Shown: positions 10,200 through 16,956, numbered from the stretch's first letter. The stretch: DNA of 21,499 bases from Anaerolineae bacterium (GCA_021162125.1 JAGGZG010000038.1:1-21499); one strand, 5' to 3'. A program made the numbers and translations. Notes: generated from the letters alone by a model not told the origin.

Positions 10200-10559
10200 T
10201 CAGCGCCCCTCCTCCGCGATCTCCCGCCACATCGCGTCCACCAGATCATCGTGCAACGCTCTCAAGCGCATCCGGCGACAGGCGCGCTCCGCGGCTAACT
10301 CGGCCTCTAGCTGCGCCACCCTGGCCTGTAAATCCAGCACTTGGCGGCGCAGCCGCAGGATCACCTCCACCCCGGCCATGTTCACGCCCAGGTCGTGGGC
10401 GATCCGGCGGGCACGCCGCAGCGTGGCCTGGATGTCCTCGTCGCACAGATCAGCTTCGAGCAACCCGGCCTCGACGTAGTAACGCACAATCGAGACTGGT
10501 AAACCAGTCTGCCGGGCAATCTCGCTGATTCGTCGTCGTACTGCTTGCACTGCTGTCAT
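10200..10559 (-). CDS. MerR-like HspR/CbpM-type regulator or chaperone modulator
   Basis: A small protein of 119 residues with a degenerate MerR-type winged helix (RRRISEIARQTGLPVSIVRYYVEAGLL, residues 8-34). The segment DLGVNMAGVEVILRLRRQV matches the HspR/CbpM family, and a coiled coil spans about 66-110. CbpM modulates the co-chaperone CbpA. HspR is a heat-shock repressor. Sequence alone does not choose between them, but the presence of a CbpA-type DnaJ two genes upstream favours a modulator or regulator of the same system. The usual arginine-rich wing of HspR is shortened. The htrA stop immediately precedes it (TGA, GTG, ATG in succession); the ATG at 10559 is preferred over the GTG at 10562. 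No HAIR site (CTTGAGT-N7-ACTCAAG) was seen in the window. Confidence 0.8.
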   Translation of the reverse strand: MTAVQAVRRRISEIARQTGLPVSIVRYYVEAGLLEADLCDEDIQATLRRARRIAHDLGVNMAGVEVILRLRRQVLDLQARVAQLEAELAAERACRRMRLRALHDDLVDAMWREIAEEGR

Positions 10560-10562
10560 CAC

Positions 10563-11786
10563 TCACTTCTCTGACGTGGGCCTTTCACCAAGCTTGACCT
10601 GCACCGTCTGTTCCTGACCATCGCGGATGATGGTGAGTGTGACGGTATCGCCAACTTTCGTCTGCGTCTCCAGGTAGACGGTGAGCCCGCGTACGTCGTG
10701 CACCGGCTCGCCGTTGATGGCGGTGATGATGTCGCCCCCGATGGGGAGTGACAGATTGCCCAGGCGCACCGTGCGCGTGCCGCCACGCACGCCAGCTTTG
10801 TCGGCCGGACTACCGGGCACTGTCTCGATCACCAACATGCCCTCTTCGACGGGCACTGTCATCCCTGCCTTGCGCAGTATCTTCGCCCGCTCCGGGGTGA
10901 TGTCCAGTAACTGCACGCCCAGCCAGGGATGCGGATAATGGCCGTTCGCGATCAAGTCCGGTACGACGCGCTTAACCGTGTTAGCCGGAATGGCAAACCC
11001 GATGCCCGCCGAAGCACGGCTGGGGCTGAGGATCGCCGAGTTCACGCCGATCACCTCGCCATTCAGGTTGAGCAGCGGTCCACCGGAGTTGCCGGGATTG
11101 ATGGCCGCATCGGTCTGGATGATCTCACCGATGAAGCGACCATCTGGACTCCGGATAACGCGCCCCAGGGAACTGACCACTCCGGTCGTCAGCGTCCGTT
11201 CCAACCCGAACGGGTTGCCGATGGCGACGACAAATTGCCCCACTCGCACCGCGTCGGAATTACCCAACGGCACGGGATGCAATTTGGCGGCCGGCACGTC
11301 TATTTTGATCACCGCCAGGTCGTTAGACGGATCGGTGCCCACGATCTTGGCGGGCACCACTGTCCCATCGGCCAGTGTCACTTGCAACTCCTCGGCATTC
11401 TCCACGACGTGATAGTTCGTGACGATGTGCCCTTTGTCGTCGTAGACAAAGCCGGAACCGGTGCCCTCCTGGGGGACAGGGTTCAGGAAAAAGTCGTAGG
11501 TGATGAAACGATTGGTGATGTTGACCACACTCGATCCCACCTGGTCGTACACGTGCTCCACCTGGGCTTCGAGCTCATTGGCCGGAGCCACAGGTACGAC
11601 CGGAGTCGGTGTCGGCCTCACGGTCGGCACGGGCGTGCTCGTCACAGCAGCGGCCGGCAGATTCAGACCGGCCAGCCCTGCGCCACTCAATTGCAATGTC
11701 AGCCCTGCGCCAATCAGACACGCGACCAGGGCAACCAGTACCAGAACGCAACCCCACACAATCCCGCGAGACCTTTTGCTCTCCAT
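10563..11786 (-). CDS. HtrA/DegP-type serine protease with one PDZ domain
   Basis: A 407-residue S1C protease anchored in the membrane and facing outwards. A single N-terminal membrane helix (residues 9-33) is followed by a Thr/Pro-rich linker (49-68). The trypsin-like domain has its catalytic triad at H126 (TNYHVVEN), D156 (SNDLAVIK) and S234 (NPGNSGGPL). One PDZ domain follows at about 285-400 (HPWLGVQLLDIT, VPGSPADKAGV, GDIITAING). It degrades or refolds damaged exported proteins. LVAC at residues 20-23 resembles a lipobox, but the hydrophobic stretch runs on past it, so a membrane anchor is more likely. The start is uncertain: the ATG at 11786 has GGAGG 12 bases upstream, while a TTG at 11795 has it 3 bases upstream. 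The gene follows cbpA after 116 bases and abuts the MerR-like gene. Confidence 0.94.
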   Translation of the reverse strand: MESKRSRGIVWGCVLVLVALVACLIGAGLTLQLSGAGLAGLNLPAAAVTSTPVPTVRPTPTPVVPVAPANELEAQVEHVYDQVGSSVVNITNRFITYDFFLNPVPQEGTGSGFVYDDKGHIVTNYHVVENAEELQVTLADGTVVPAKIVGTDPSNDLAVIKIDVPAAKLHPVPLGNSDAVRVGQFVVAIGNPFGLERTLTTGVVSSLGRVIRSPDGRFIGEIIQTDAAINPGNSGGPLLNLNGEVIGVNSAILSPSRASAGIGFAIPANTVKRVVPDLIANGHYPHPWLGVQLLDITPERAKILRKAGMTVPVEEGMLVIETVPGSPADKAGVRGGTRTVRLGNLSLPIGGDIITAINGEPVHDVRGLTVYLETQTKVGDTVTLTIIRDGQEQTVQVKLGERPTSEK

Positions 11787-11902
11787 GATTCGCAAGCGCC
11801 TCCCTACGATCTAGATTGGTTTAGATTCGCCAAGCCTGTACGTTTTGTCCTCCACTCCAGCGCGGGAGCATCCCCACGCTGGGCACCTGGATAAAATCTT
11901 GA

Positions 11903-12844
11903 TTAAGACGAGCGAATGTGGGCCAGGTCATGGAACATCTGCATTTCTTTATCGGACATTTTATCAGGTAGCACGAGTTTGACGCGAGCGTACAGGTCGC
12001 CGTGCGAGCGCGGATCGTTCAGGCGCGGCATACCTTTGCCCGACAGCCGGAAAGTCTTGCCAGCTTGCGTCTGGGGAGGTATCTTTAACATCACCGCCCC
12101 GTCCAACGTCGGCACACGCACCTCTCCACCCAGTACCGCCGTGTAGACATCCACCGGTATCTCGATGTACAGGTCATCCCCCTCACGCTCAAACGTGGGG
12201 TGAGGAGCTACCTGGATGACGAGATAGAGATCACCGGCCGCCCCTCCATCGCGGCCAGGTTCGCCCTGGCCAGCCAACCGCACCCGCGAGCCGGTCCGCA
12301 CACCGGGCGGGATTTTGGCCTCGATGCGCCGGTCACCTATCTGGAGTAAGCGCCTGGTGCCGTGATACGCTTCTTCCAGAGTGATGGTGACCGGGTATTC
12401 CACGTCACGGCCACGCCGGGGCACCGGTCGCCTGGCGGTCCGAGAGGACACTCCGCCGCCAAAGATACTGGTGAAAAAGTCCGAGAACGGACTCTGCTCA
12501 CCAAACAGGTCCTCCAAGTCCTCTGGCGAGCCGTAGTGGACGTATACCCGCTGTCCGCCGGGTCCGGCCGTCCACTGAGACCAGTCGAAATCCTGCGACC
12601 GGCCGCCTGCCTGCTGCCAGCGCTGCCAATCAGCGCCCAGGGCGTCGTACTTTTTACGCTTCTCCGGATCCGAAAGGACTTCGTATGCCTCGTTAATCTC
12701 TTTGAACTTTTCCTCGGCAGCCTTATCGCCCGGATTGACGTCGGGATGGTATTGGCGAGCCAATTTGCGATATGCCCGTTTGATGTCCTTTGTTGATGCC
12801 GTGCGAGGGACGCCGAGAATCTGATAATAATCTTTGTATTCCAT
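11903..12844 (-). CDS. cbpA: CbpA-type DnaJ co-chaperone (class II, no zinc finger)
   Basis: A 313-residue J-domain protein. The J domain is at residues 3-70 with the HPD motif at 33-35. A Gly/aromatic linker (70-140) follows, then the two C-terminal beta-barrel substrate domains (VEYPVTITLEEAYHGTRRL to the end, including EVRVPTLDG and HGDLYARV). The cysteine-rich zinc-finger of true DnaJ is absent, so it is CbpA/Hdj1-like. It would deliver clients to DnaK and stimulate its ATPase; DnaK is not in this window. The start at 12844 is set by the classic MEYKDYYQILGV opening. There is no clear Shine-Dalgarno sequence, and a longer frame to 12904 exists but adds non-homologous residues. The leader contains competing hairpins. 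Confidence 0.93.
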   Translation of the reverse strand: MEYKDYYQILGVPRTASTKDIKRAYRKLARQYHPDVNPGDKAAEEKFKEINEAYEVLSDPEKRKKYDALGADWQRWQQAGGRSQDFDWSQWTAGPGGQRVYVHYGSPEDLEDLFGEQSPFSDFFTSIFGGGVSSRTARRPVPRRGRDVEYPVTITLEEAYHGTRRLLQIGDRRIEAKIPPGVRTGSRVRLAGQGEPGRDGGAAGDLYLVIQVAPHPTFEREGDDLYIEIPVDVYTAVLGGEVRVPTLDGAVMLKIPPQTQAGKTFRLSGKGMPRLNDPRSHGDLYARVKLVLPDKMSDKEMQMFHDLAHIRSS

Positions 12845-13183
12845 AGCCGGTTTTGCTACCCGATACTTTCGTCGAGTATCCCCAAATTTCTCGACCTGTG
12901 CCATTAAGAACGCGGATTCCAAGACATCAACGGATCAATACATCTTATTTGGGGATAAACTCTGGGAATTTAACCTGATCCGTTACTGTCCCGAGATCTG
13001 GGTTCTCAGGTAGCATATCTAACTGCACAGGTCGAAATTTCTACCACGAATGCTCTTAAATAAATACGCTCTCTTCTTGCTCCCGCTGTACTGCCAAGTC
13101 CGGCGGCTAGACCGCGGATTTGGCAATCCGCAACGAGCCAATGTGGTGCGGGTGTTCTAAGCGCGGCTGTAGTACTAACAAGT
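12845..13183. other. Intergenic region with nested inverted repeats upstream of cbpA
   Basis: No credible gene was found; an open frame of about 70 codons at 13006-13224 looks spurious. The stretch holds an exact 11-bp inverted repeat (12877-12887 against 12947-12957). Two overlapping 6-bp hairpins lie at 12862-12880 and 12871-12895. A 16-18 bp inverted repeat starting GCACAGGTCGA pairs 12884-12901 with 13025-13040. Two mutually exclusive stems occur at 13092-13125 and 13114-13131. No consensus sigma-70 promoter was recognised. Confidence 0.6.
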
Positions 13184-13210
13184 AGGGGCAGCGTAGATTC
13201 CGCTGCCCCT
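13184..13210 (-). terminator. Hairpin downstream of hsp20
   Basis: AGGGGCAGCG (13184-13193) pairs perfectly with CGCTGCCCCT (13201-13210) around a 7-base loop, 42 bases past the hsp20 stop. No T-run follows on the minus strand. It is a plausible transcript end for hsp20. Confidence 0.55.
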
Positions 13211-13252
13211 GAAAAATCCGGCAAGGAGCAGTCGTCTGTGCGCCAGGCCGGA

Positions 13253-13693
13253 TTACTTGGTTTTGACTTTGATGGCCTTTGGCTTAGCTGCCTCGGCCTT
13301 AGGGATCGTCAGCGTCAGCACGCCGTTCTCAATGACGGCCTCAGCCTTGTCTGGGTTGAGTGATGTTGGCAGCGTCACCGTCCGGGTGAACGAACCAAAG
13401 CGACGCTCGCGGTAGATGTAGTTGGCCTCTTCCTCTTTGGTCTCTTCTTTGATCTCGCCGCTGATTGTCACCGTGTCACCGACGACGTTGATATTCAAGT
13501 CCTCCGGCTTGAGGCCAGGTACTGAGGCATTGATGATGAAAGCGTCGTCGGTCTCCCGCACATCCACGGCCAACGTACCCGCCGTCCGCAGCGGGGCCAA
13601 TGGCGGTCGCACAAAACTTTCCTCGAACAGGCGATCCATCGCCTCGCGCAAGCTTATCATCTCACGGAACGGATCCCATCGCGCCAGAGCCAT
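13253..13693 (-). CDS. Hsp20-family small heat-shock protein
   Basis: A 146-residue ATP-independent holdase of the alpha-crystallin family that keeps unfolding proteins soluble until DnaK or ClpB act. The N-terminal arm (MALARWDPFREMISLREAMDRLF) is typical of bacterial members. The alpha-crystallin domain spans about 38-132 (VDVRETDDAFIINASVPGLKPEDL, then ENGVLTLTIPK). The C-terminal I-x-V motif (IKV) that docks between subunits is present near 142. The ATG at 13693 is chosen because AGGAGGTGAT stands 8 bases upstream. The codons at 13702 and 13699 fall within or too close to that site. It is transcribed alone, with a hairpin downstream and a complex upstream region carrying an 11-bp repeat array. 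Confidence 0.95.
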   Translation of the reverse strand: MALARWDPFREMISLREAMDRLFEESFVRPPLAPLRTAGTLAVDVRETDDAFIINASVPGLKPEDLNINVVGDTVTISGEIKEETKEEEANYIYRERRFGSFTRTVTLPTSLNPDKAEAVIENGVLTLTIPKAEAAKPKAIKVKTK

Positions 13694-13711
13694 CTCCATC
13701 ACCTCCTCGAA

Positions 13712-13739
13712 ATATTATAATTTTATGCTCATAGGTCAA
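13712..13739 (-). promoter_or_regulatory. Proximal hsp20 promoter candidate
   Basis: On the minus strand TTGACC (13739-13734) lies 16 bp before TAATAT (13717-13712). A perfect TATAAT overlaps at 13719-13714, but its spacing of 14 is too short. The resulting leader would be very short, with the ribosome site close to the 5' end. Confidence 0.5.
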
Positions 13740-13829
13740 AACCCGGCTGGTTTACCACGCTACAGCCGACTGCTCCTCGCGCACCGCCTCTGCAACTTTC
13801 GCGCGGTGCTCTCTGTACAAGGCGACCTC

Positions 13830-13835
13830 ATTCTA
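13830..13835 (-). promoter_or_regulatory. Distal hsp20 extended -10 box next to the repeat array
   Basis: On the minus strand TAGAAT is preceded directly by TGG, giving an extended -10. No good -35 exists at 17 bp (CGTCTT). Instead the last copy of the 11-bp repeat array ends 11 bp upstream, as in promoters activated by PhoB-type regulators. It would give a leader of about 130 bases to the hsp20 ATG. Confidence 0.45.
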
Positions 13836-13846
13836 CCACAGGATGT

Positions 13847-13907
13847 GTTAGAAAGACGTTAGAGCAACGTTAGAAGTATGATAGAGGAGTGTTAGAGATG
13901 TGTTAGA
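13847..13907 (-). repeat. Six direct repeats with an exact 11-bp period
   Basis: The hexamer GTTAGA (TCTAAC on the minus strand) starts at 13847, 13858, 13869, 13880 (as GATAGA), 13891 and 13902. The period is exactly 11 bp, and each copy is preceded by a pyrimidine on the plus strand. The five bases between copies vary. This looks like a tandem binding array for an OmpR/PhoB- or SARP-type winged-helix regulator. It lies upstream of hsp20. Confidence 0.75.
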
Positions 13908-13970
13908 AAAAGGGGCGCGCACCATCGCAGCAGGGTATCCGCCGTTGCGCAAGGGCAGCGCGGGCTTTCT

Positions 13971-15275
13971 TTACTTGCCGCCAACGGCAACAGTGAACAC
14001 GCGCATGCACTCGCGGGATGCCCGCGCGGGCGGCGGGAACCGCTCCTTCAGCCGATAGCGGCGGGCCAGCCTGCGCCCCCAGCCAGCGAGCCAGCGCGTC
14101 TCGTACGCGCTCAGCGCCGCCGCGGAGACATCGCCGGCCGCGATGCACTCCGCCGCCACCTCCGCCGCGAGCCGACCAGCGGTCATCGCGTTGACGATGC
14201 CCCCACCAGTGAGGGGGTCTACCTGGCGGGCCGCGTCCCCGACGAGCATCAGCCCATCGGTCACCATTCGCGAGGGCGGCGGCGCAACTGGCACACCTCC
14301 CGTCACCAGAGTCACGGGGCTGCCCTGCGCCAGGTGGGGCTGGCTCTCAACGAAGCGCACCAGGTAATCCAGGGCGGGACGCTCGGCCACGTCCGCCTGC
14401 ACCCCCAAACCGACGTTTGCCCGGCCATCCCCTTTGGGGAAGACCCAGGCATACCCGCCGGGAGCCACGCTCATACCGATGTAGTAGCAGGTGCAGGCGG
14501 GATCAACGTCAATTCCCGCCAGGAGAAACTGGGCGCAGGACATGGTGTCTCGCTGGCGTAGGGTGGTATCCAGGCCCGCCCAGGCTCCGACGCGGGCTTC
14601 CACCCCGTCGGCCCCGATGACCACCTGGCACTCGACATCCGTCTCGCCACCAGGCCCCCGCACTCGCACGCCCCGCACGAGGCCGTCATCTAAAACGAGG
14701 GCTGTGGCTGCGGTCTTGACCCGCACCTCGGCCCCGGCCGAGGCTGCCTCCTCCGCCAGAGTTCGGTCGAAGACCCTCCGCTCCAGCACGTAGCCCAAGC
14801 CACCCCCGCCGCCCGTCGTGTGCGTCAGACCATCGTCGCCGACAACGGTGAACTGTGCGCGTGTGACCGTGGCCGAGATCCAACGCGGGTCTGGAGCGAT
14901 GAAGGAGATCAGTTGCTCATGCGCGACTCCTTCCGCGCAGCGCACCGGCGAACCGATTTCCTGCCGCTTTTCCAAGAGAAGCACGGAGAGGCCCCGCCGC
15001 GCGGCCTCCCACGCCGCAACGGAACCGCCGGGGCCGGCACCCACCACGATCACGTCATAGTGCCGTCGCAATGGCAAACCCGGGCCTCCGGTTTCAGCCC
15101 CCGGGAGCGGCCCGGCGTAAAGCGCGCCCGTAGGACAAGCATTGAGACACAGCCCGCAATCCACGCAGGACTGATCCACGATCAACCGCGTCTCGGCCAG
15201 CTCCAATGCCCCCATCGGGCAGACACTGACGCAGCTCCCGCAGTAAGTGCACCGGACGTGGTCAACCAGAACCAT
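13971..15275 (-). CDS. Ferredoxin-geranylgeranyl reductase fusion
   Basis: A 434-residue FAD enzyme with a built-in electron carrier. Residues 1-50 hold two [4Fe-4S] motifs (C9, C12, C15, C19 and C37, C40, C43, C47). From residue 72 a geranylgeranyl-reductase-family flavoprotein follows: VIVVGAGPGGS at 75-85, VRCAEG at 111-116, and GDAARQVDPLTGGG at 346-359 at the second FAD site. Family members saturate the double bonds of geranylgeranyl groups in membrane lipids, quinones or (bacterio)chlorophyll; which one applies here is not shown. The C-terminus after RYRLKERF is short for the family, so the last helices may be missing. The ATG at 15275 follows GAGGAGGAGGGG. The upstream neighbour on the strand is an acyl carrier protein. 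The isoprenoid-building genes lie divergently next door. Confidence 0.85.
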   Translation of the reverse strand: MVLVDHVRCTYCGSCVSVCPMGALELAETRLIVDQSCVDCGLCLNACPTGALYAGPLPGAETGGPGLPLRRHYDVIVVGAGPGGSVAAWEAARRGLSVLLLEKRQEIGSPVRCAEGVAHEQLISFIAPDPRWISATVTRAQFTVVGDDGLTHTTGGGGGLGYVLERRVFDRTLAEEAASAGAEVRVKTAATALVLDDGLVRGVRVRGPGGETDVECQVVIGADGVEARVGAWAGLDTTLRQRDTMSCAQFLLAGIDVDPACTCYYIGMSVAPGGYAWVFPKGDGRANVGLGVQADVAERPALDYLVRFVESQPHLAQGSPVTLVTGGVPVAPPPSRMVTDGLMLVGDAARQVDPLTGGGIVNAMTAGRLAAEVAAECIAAGDVSAAALSAYETRWLAGWGRRLARRYRLKERFPPPARASRECMRVFTVAVGGK

Positions 15276-15332
15276 CGCCCCTCCTCCTCTTCCGGGATGT
15301 GCCCCGCATGAAGACACCTTGAATACACGTAC

Positions 15333-15372
15333 CGAGGCCAGTCCCTGCTCGGGTTAGGCAGTGACGGCCTCG
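15333..15372 (-). terminator. Hairpin between the ACP and reductase genes
   Basis: CGAGGCC (15333-15339) pairs with GGCCTCG (15366-15372). Within it GTC and CTGC pair with GCAG and GAC, separated by single-base mismatches, around a 9-base loop. It lies about 40 bases past the ACP stop and 58 bases before the reductase start. It may end the ACP transcript; no U-tract was seen. Confidence 0.45.
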
Positions 15373-15410
15373 TGTCGAGATAGTTACAGTGCTGTTCGAG
15401 CTCCAGTGCT

Positions 15411-15647
15411 CTAACCCATTTTCTCCTGGATGTACTTCACCGCCTCACCGACGGTGGTGATCTGCTTAGCGTCTTCGTCGGAGATTTCGCCGCCGAACTC
15501 CTCCTCGAAGGCCATGATCAGCTCCACCAGGTCCAGCGAGTCGGCCTCCAGGTCATCCCGGAAACTGGCTTCCATCGTGACCTTGTCCGGGTCCACACCC
15601 AGCAACTCCACGATAATCTTCTTGATTCTTTCGAATACGTCGTCCAC
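15411..15647 (-). CDS. acpP: Acyl carrier protein
   Basis: A 78-residue acidic, helical carrier protein. The phosphopantetheine attachment serine is S37 in EADSLDLVELIM, which is the normal position. The rest (VFERIKKIIVELLGVDPDKV, FEEEFGGEISDEDA, AVKYIQEKMG) matches housekeeping fatty-acid ACPs. The start is a GTG at 15647, supported by GAGGAGGTGA 7 bases upstream and by normal family length. It has its own consensus promoter. No fab genes flank it in this window. Its neighbour is the ferredoxin-geranylgeranyl reductase gene, so a shared lipid context is possible but not shown. Confidence 0.94.
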   Translation of the reverse strand: MDDVFERIKKIIVELLGVDPDKVTMEASFRDDLEADSLDLVELIMAFEEEFGGEISDEDAKQITTVGEAVKYIQEKMG

Positions 15648-15687
15648 GAGCTCACCTCCTCTTGTTGAATGGCAAATCTTGGCACTT

Positions 15688-15716
15688 ATTGTACCAGCGT
15701 TAGCCCAGCATGTCAA
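15688..15716 (-). promoter_or_regulatory. Consensus sigma-70 promoter of the ACP gene
   Basis: On the minus strand TTGACA (15716-15711), a 17-bp spacer and TACAAT (15693-15688) form the promoter. Transcription should start near 15681, about 34 bases before the GTG start. It is the same pair of hexamers as the GH13 promoter. Confidence 0.85.
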
Positions 15717-15772
15717 CTGAGGAACTTGCGCGAGGTATGCCACAAAATTGAGTGCCCCTGCAAGTTCGTCAT

Positions 15773-15801
15773 TTGACAAGAACGGCCAGCGTTGGTATAT
15801 T
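15773..15801 (+). promoter_or_regulatory. Consensus sigma-70 promoter of the isoprenoid operon
   Basis: TTGACA (15773-15778), a 17-bp spacer and TATATT (15796-15801). The expected start is near 15808, giving a leader of about 110 bases before the idi ATG at 15919. It is divergent from the ACP promoter, with about 56 bp between the two -35 boxes. Confidence 0.85.
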
Positions 15802-15807
15802 CAAGCT

Positions 15808-15880
15808 GCACTCATTTTAACACCATCGGCTCATAAAAGTTGCGGGGGCGTTCCGACGCCCCCTAGTTTCAACTGAGTGC
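15808..15880 (+). promoter_or_regulatory. Structured 5' leader of the isoprenoid operon
   Basis: Starting at the predicted transcript start, GCACTCA (15808-15814) can pair with TGAGTGC (15874-15880). AGTTG (15838-15842) can pair with CAACT (15870-15874). GGGGGCGT (15844-15851) pairs perfectly with ACGCCCCC (15856-15863) around TCCG. The inner stem is strong; the outer one is separated by large internal loops. Confidence 0.5.
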
Positions 15881-15918
15881 TCACAAATTGCGTGCGATTG
15901 CTATCAGGAGAGGCCACC

Positions 15919-16956
15919 ATGCACAACGAGCGAAAAGCGGACCATCTGCGCGTCACATTGGAGGAGGACGTCCGCTTCCACGGAGTGACCACGGGCTTCG
16001 AACGATACCGTTTCGTTCACCAGGCATTGCCGGAGATCAGCATGGAGCAGGTTGACCTGTCCACCTCCTTGTTGGGTAAACGCCTGCGAGCGCCCCTGCT
16101 CATATCCTCGATGACCGGTGGCACACCACAGGCGGCCATGATCAACCGCAACCTGGCGCGCGCGGCCCAGGCCCACGGCCTGGCGATGGGCGTCGGCTCG
16201 CAGCGGACCGGGCTGGAGGAGCCCGAGACCGCCAGCACCTACCGCGTCCGCGACGTGGCCCCCGACATCCTGCTGCTGGCCAATCTGGGCGCGGTGCAGC
16301 TCAATCACGGCTACGGCGTGGATCACTGCCGGCGCGCGGTGGAGATGATCACCGCCGACGCGCTAATCCTGCACCTGAACCCTTTGCAGGAAGCCCTGCA
16401 AGACGGGGGAGACACAGACTTCCGTGGTCTGCTGAACAAGATCGAGTCCGTCTGCCGGGCGCTGCCCGTGCCAGTGGTGGTAAAAGAAGTCGGCTGGGGA
16501 ATTTCCGAGAGGGTCGCCCGCCAATTGGCCGAAGCGGGGGTGGCAGTTATTGACGTGGCCGGTGCGGGTGGCACTTGCTGGAGTGCAGTCGAGGCCCACT
16601 GCACCACCGATCCCCACGTGCAGCGCATTGCCGCCCACTTCGCCGAGTGGGGACTGCCCACCGCCGCGTCCCTGCTCCGCGCGCGGCGCGGCGCCCCGAA
16701 CACGCCACTCATCGCCAGTGGTGGCATCCGCACCGGCCTGGAGGCGGCCAAGGCGCTGGCTCTGGGCGCGACGGTAGTGGGCATCGCCGCCCCGTTCTTG
16801 AGACCAGCCACCATCTCTGCCGAGGCGGTGAGCGAGGAGATCACGATCATCGAGAGAGAACTGCGCACGGCGATGTTCTGCATCGGCGCGGCCACAACCG
16901 CCCAGTTGAAAGACACCCCCTTCCTGGAACGTGTTGACACTGGTCAGCCGATGTAG
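15919..16956 (+). CDS. fni: Type 2 isopentenyl-diphosphate delta-isomerase (FMN-dependent)
   Basis: A 345-residue TIM-barrel enzyme that interconverts IPP and DMAPP using reduced FMN and a divalent metal. Family marks in order are RKADHL at the N-terminus, the FMN loop SSMTGG (63-68), GVGSQR (91-96), ANLGA (121-125), LHLNPLQEALQDGGDTDF with the catalytic Gln157 and metal-binding Glu158, VVKEVGWG (187-194), DVAGAGGT (212-219) and ASGGIRTGLEAAKALALGA (266-284). The ATG at 15919 has AGGAG 8 bases upstream; the earlier GTG at 15877 lacks this. First gene of a plus-strand operon with a prenyl synthase and a glycosyltransferase, so it supplies the allylic primer for that synthase. Confidence 0.95.
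   Translation: MHNERKADHLRVTLEEDVRFHGVTTGFERYRFVHQALPEISMEQVDLSTSLLGKRLRAPLLISSMTGGTPQAAMINRNLARAAQAHGLAMGVGSQRTGLEEPETASTYRVRDVAPDILLLANLGAVQLNHGYGVDHCRRAVEMITADALILHLNPLQEALQDGGDTDFRGLLNKIESVCRALPVPVVVKEVGWGISERVARQLAEAGVAVIDVAGAGGTCWSAVEAHCTTDPHVQRIAAHFAEWGLPTAASLLRARRGAPNTPLIASGGIRTGLEAAKALALGATVVGIAAPFLRPATISAEAVSEEITIIERELRTAMFCIGAATTAQLKDTPFLERVDTGQPM

Noticed and set aside
11717..11786. HtrA as a lipoprotein because of LVAC at residues 20-23
   Set aside because: The hydrophobic helix continues for about ten residues after the cysteine, which fits a membrane anchor better than a cleaved lipoprotein signal.
13006..13224. Possible 72-residue minus-strand gene between hsp20 and cbpA
   Set aside because: It runs through two hairpins, lacks a Shine-Dalgarno site and resembles no protein family.
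13847..13907. The 11-bp repeats as a CRISPR or coding tandem repeat
   Set aside because: Units are far too short for CRISPR, the period is not a multiple of three, and no open frame uses the stretch.
15750..15880. CIRCE-like heat-shock operator halves (GAGTGC and GCACTC) near the ACP/idi promoters
   Set aside because: CIRCE needs TTAGCACTC-N9-GAGTGCTAA. Here the halves are about 60 bp apart and incomplete, and the genes are not heat-shock genes.
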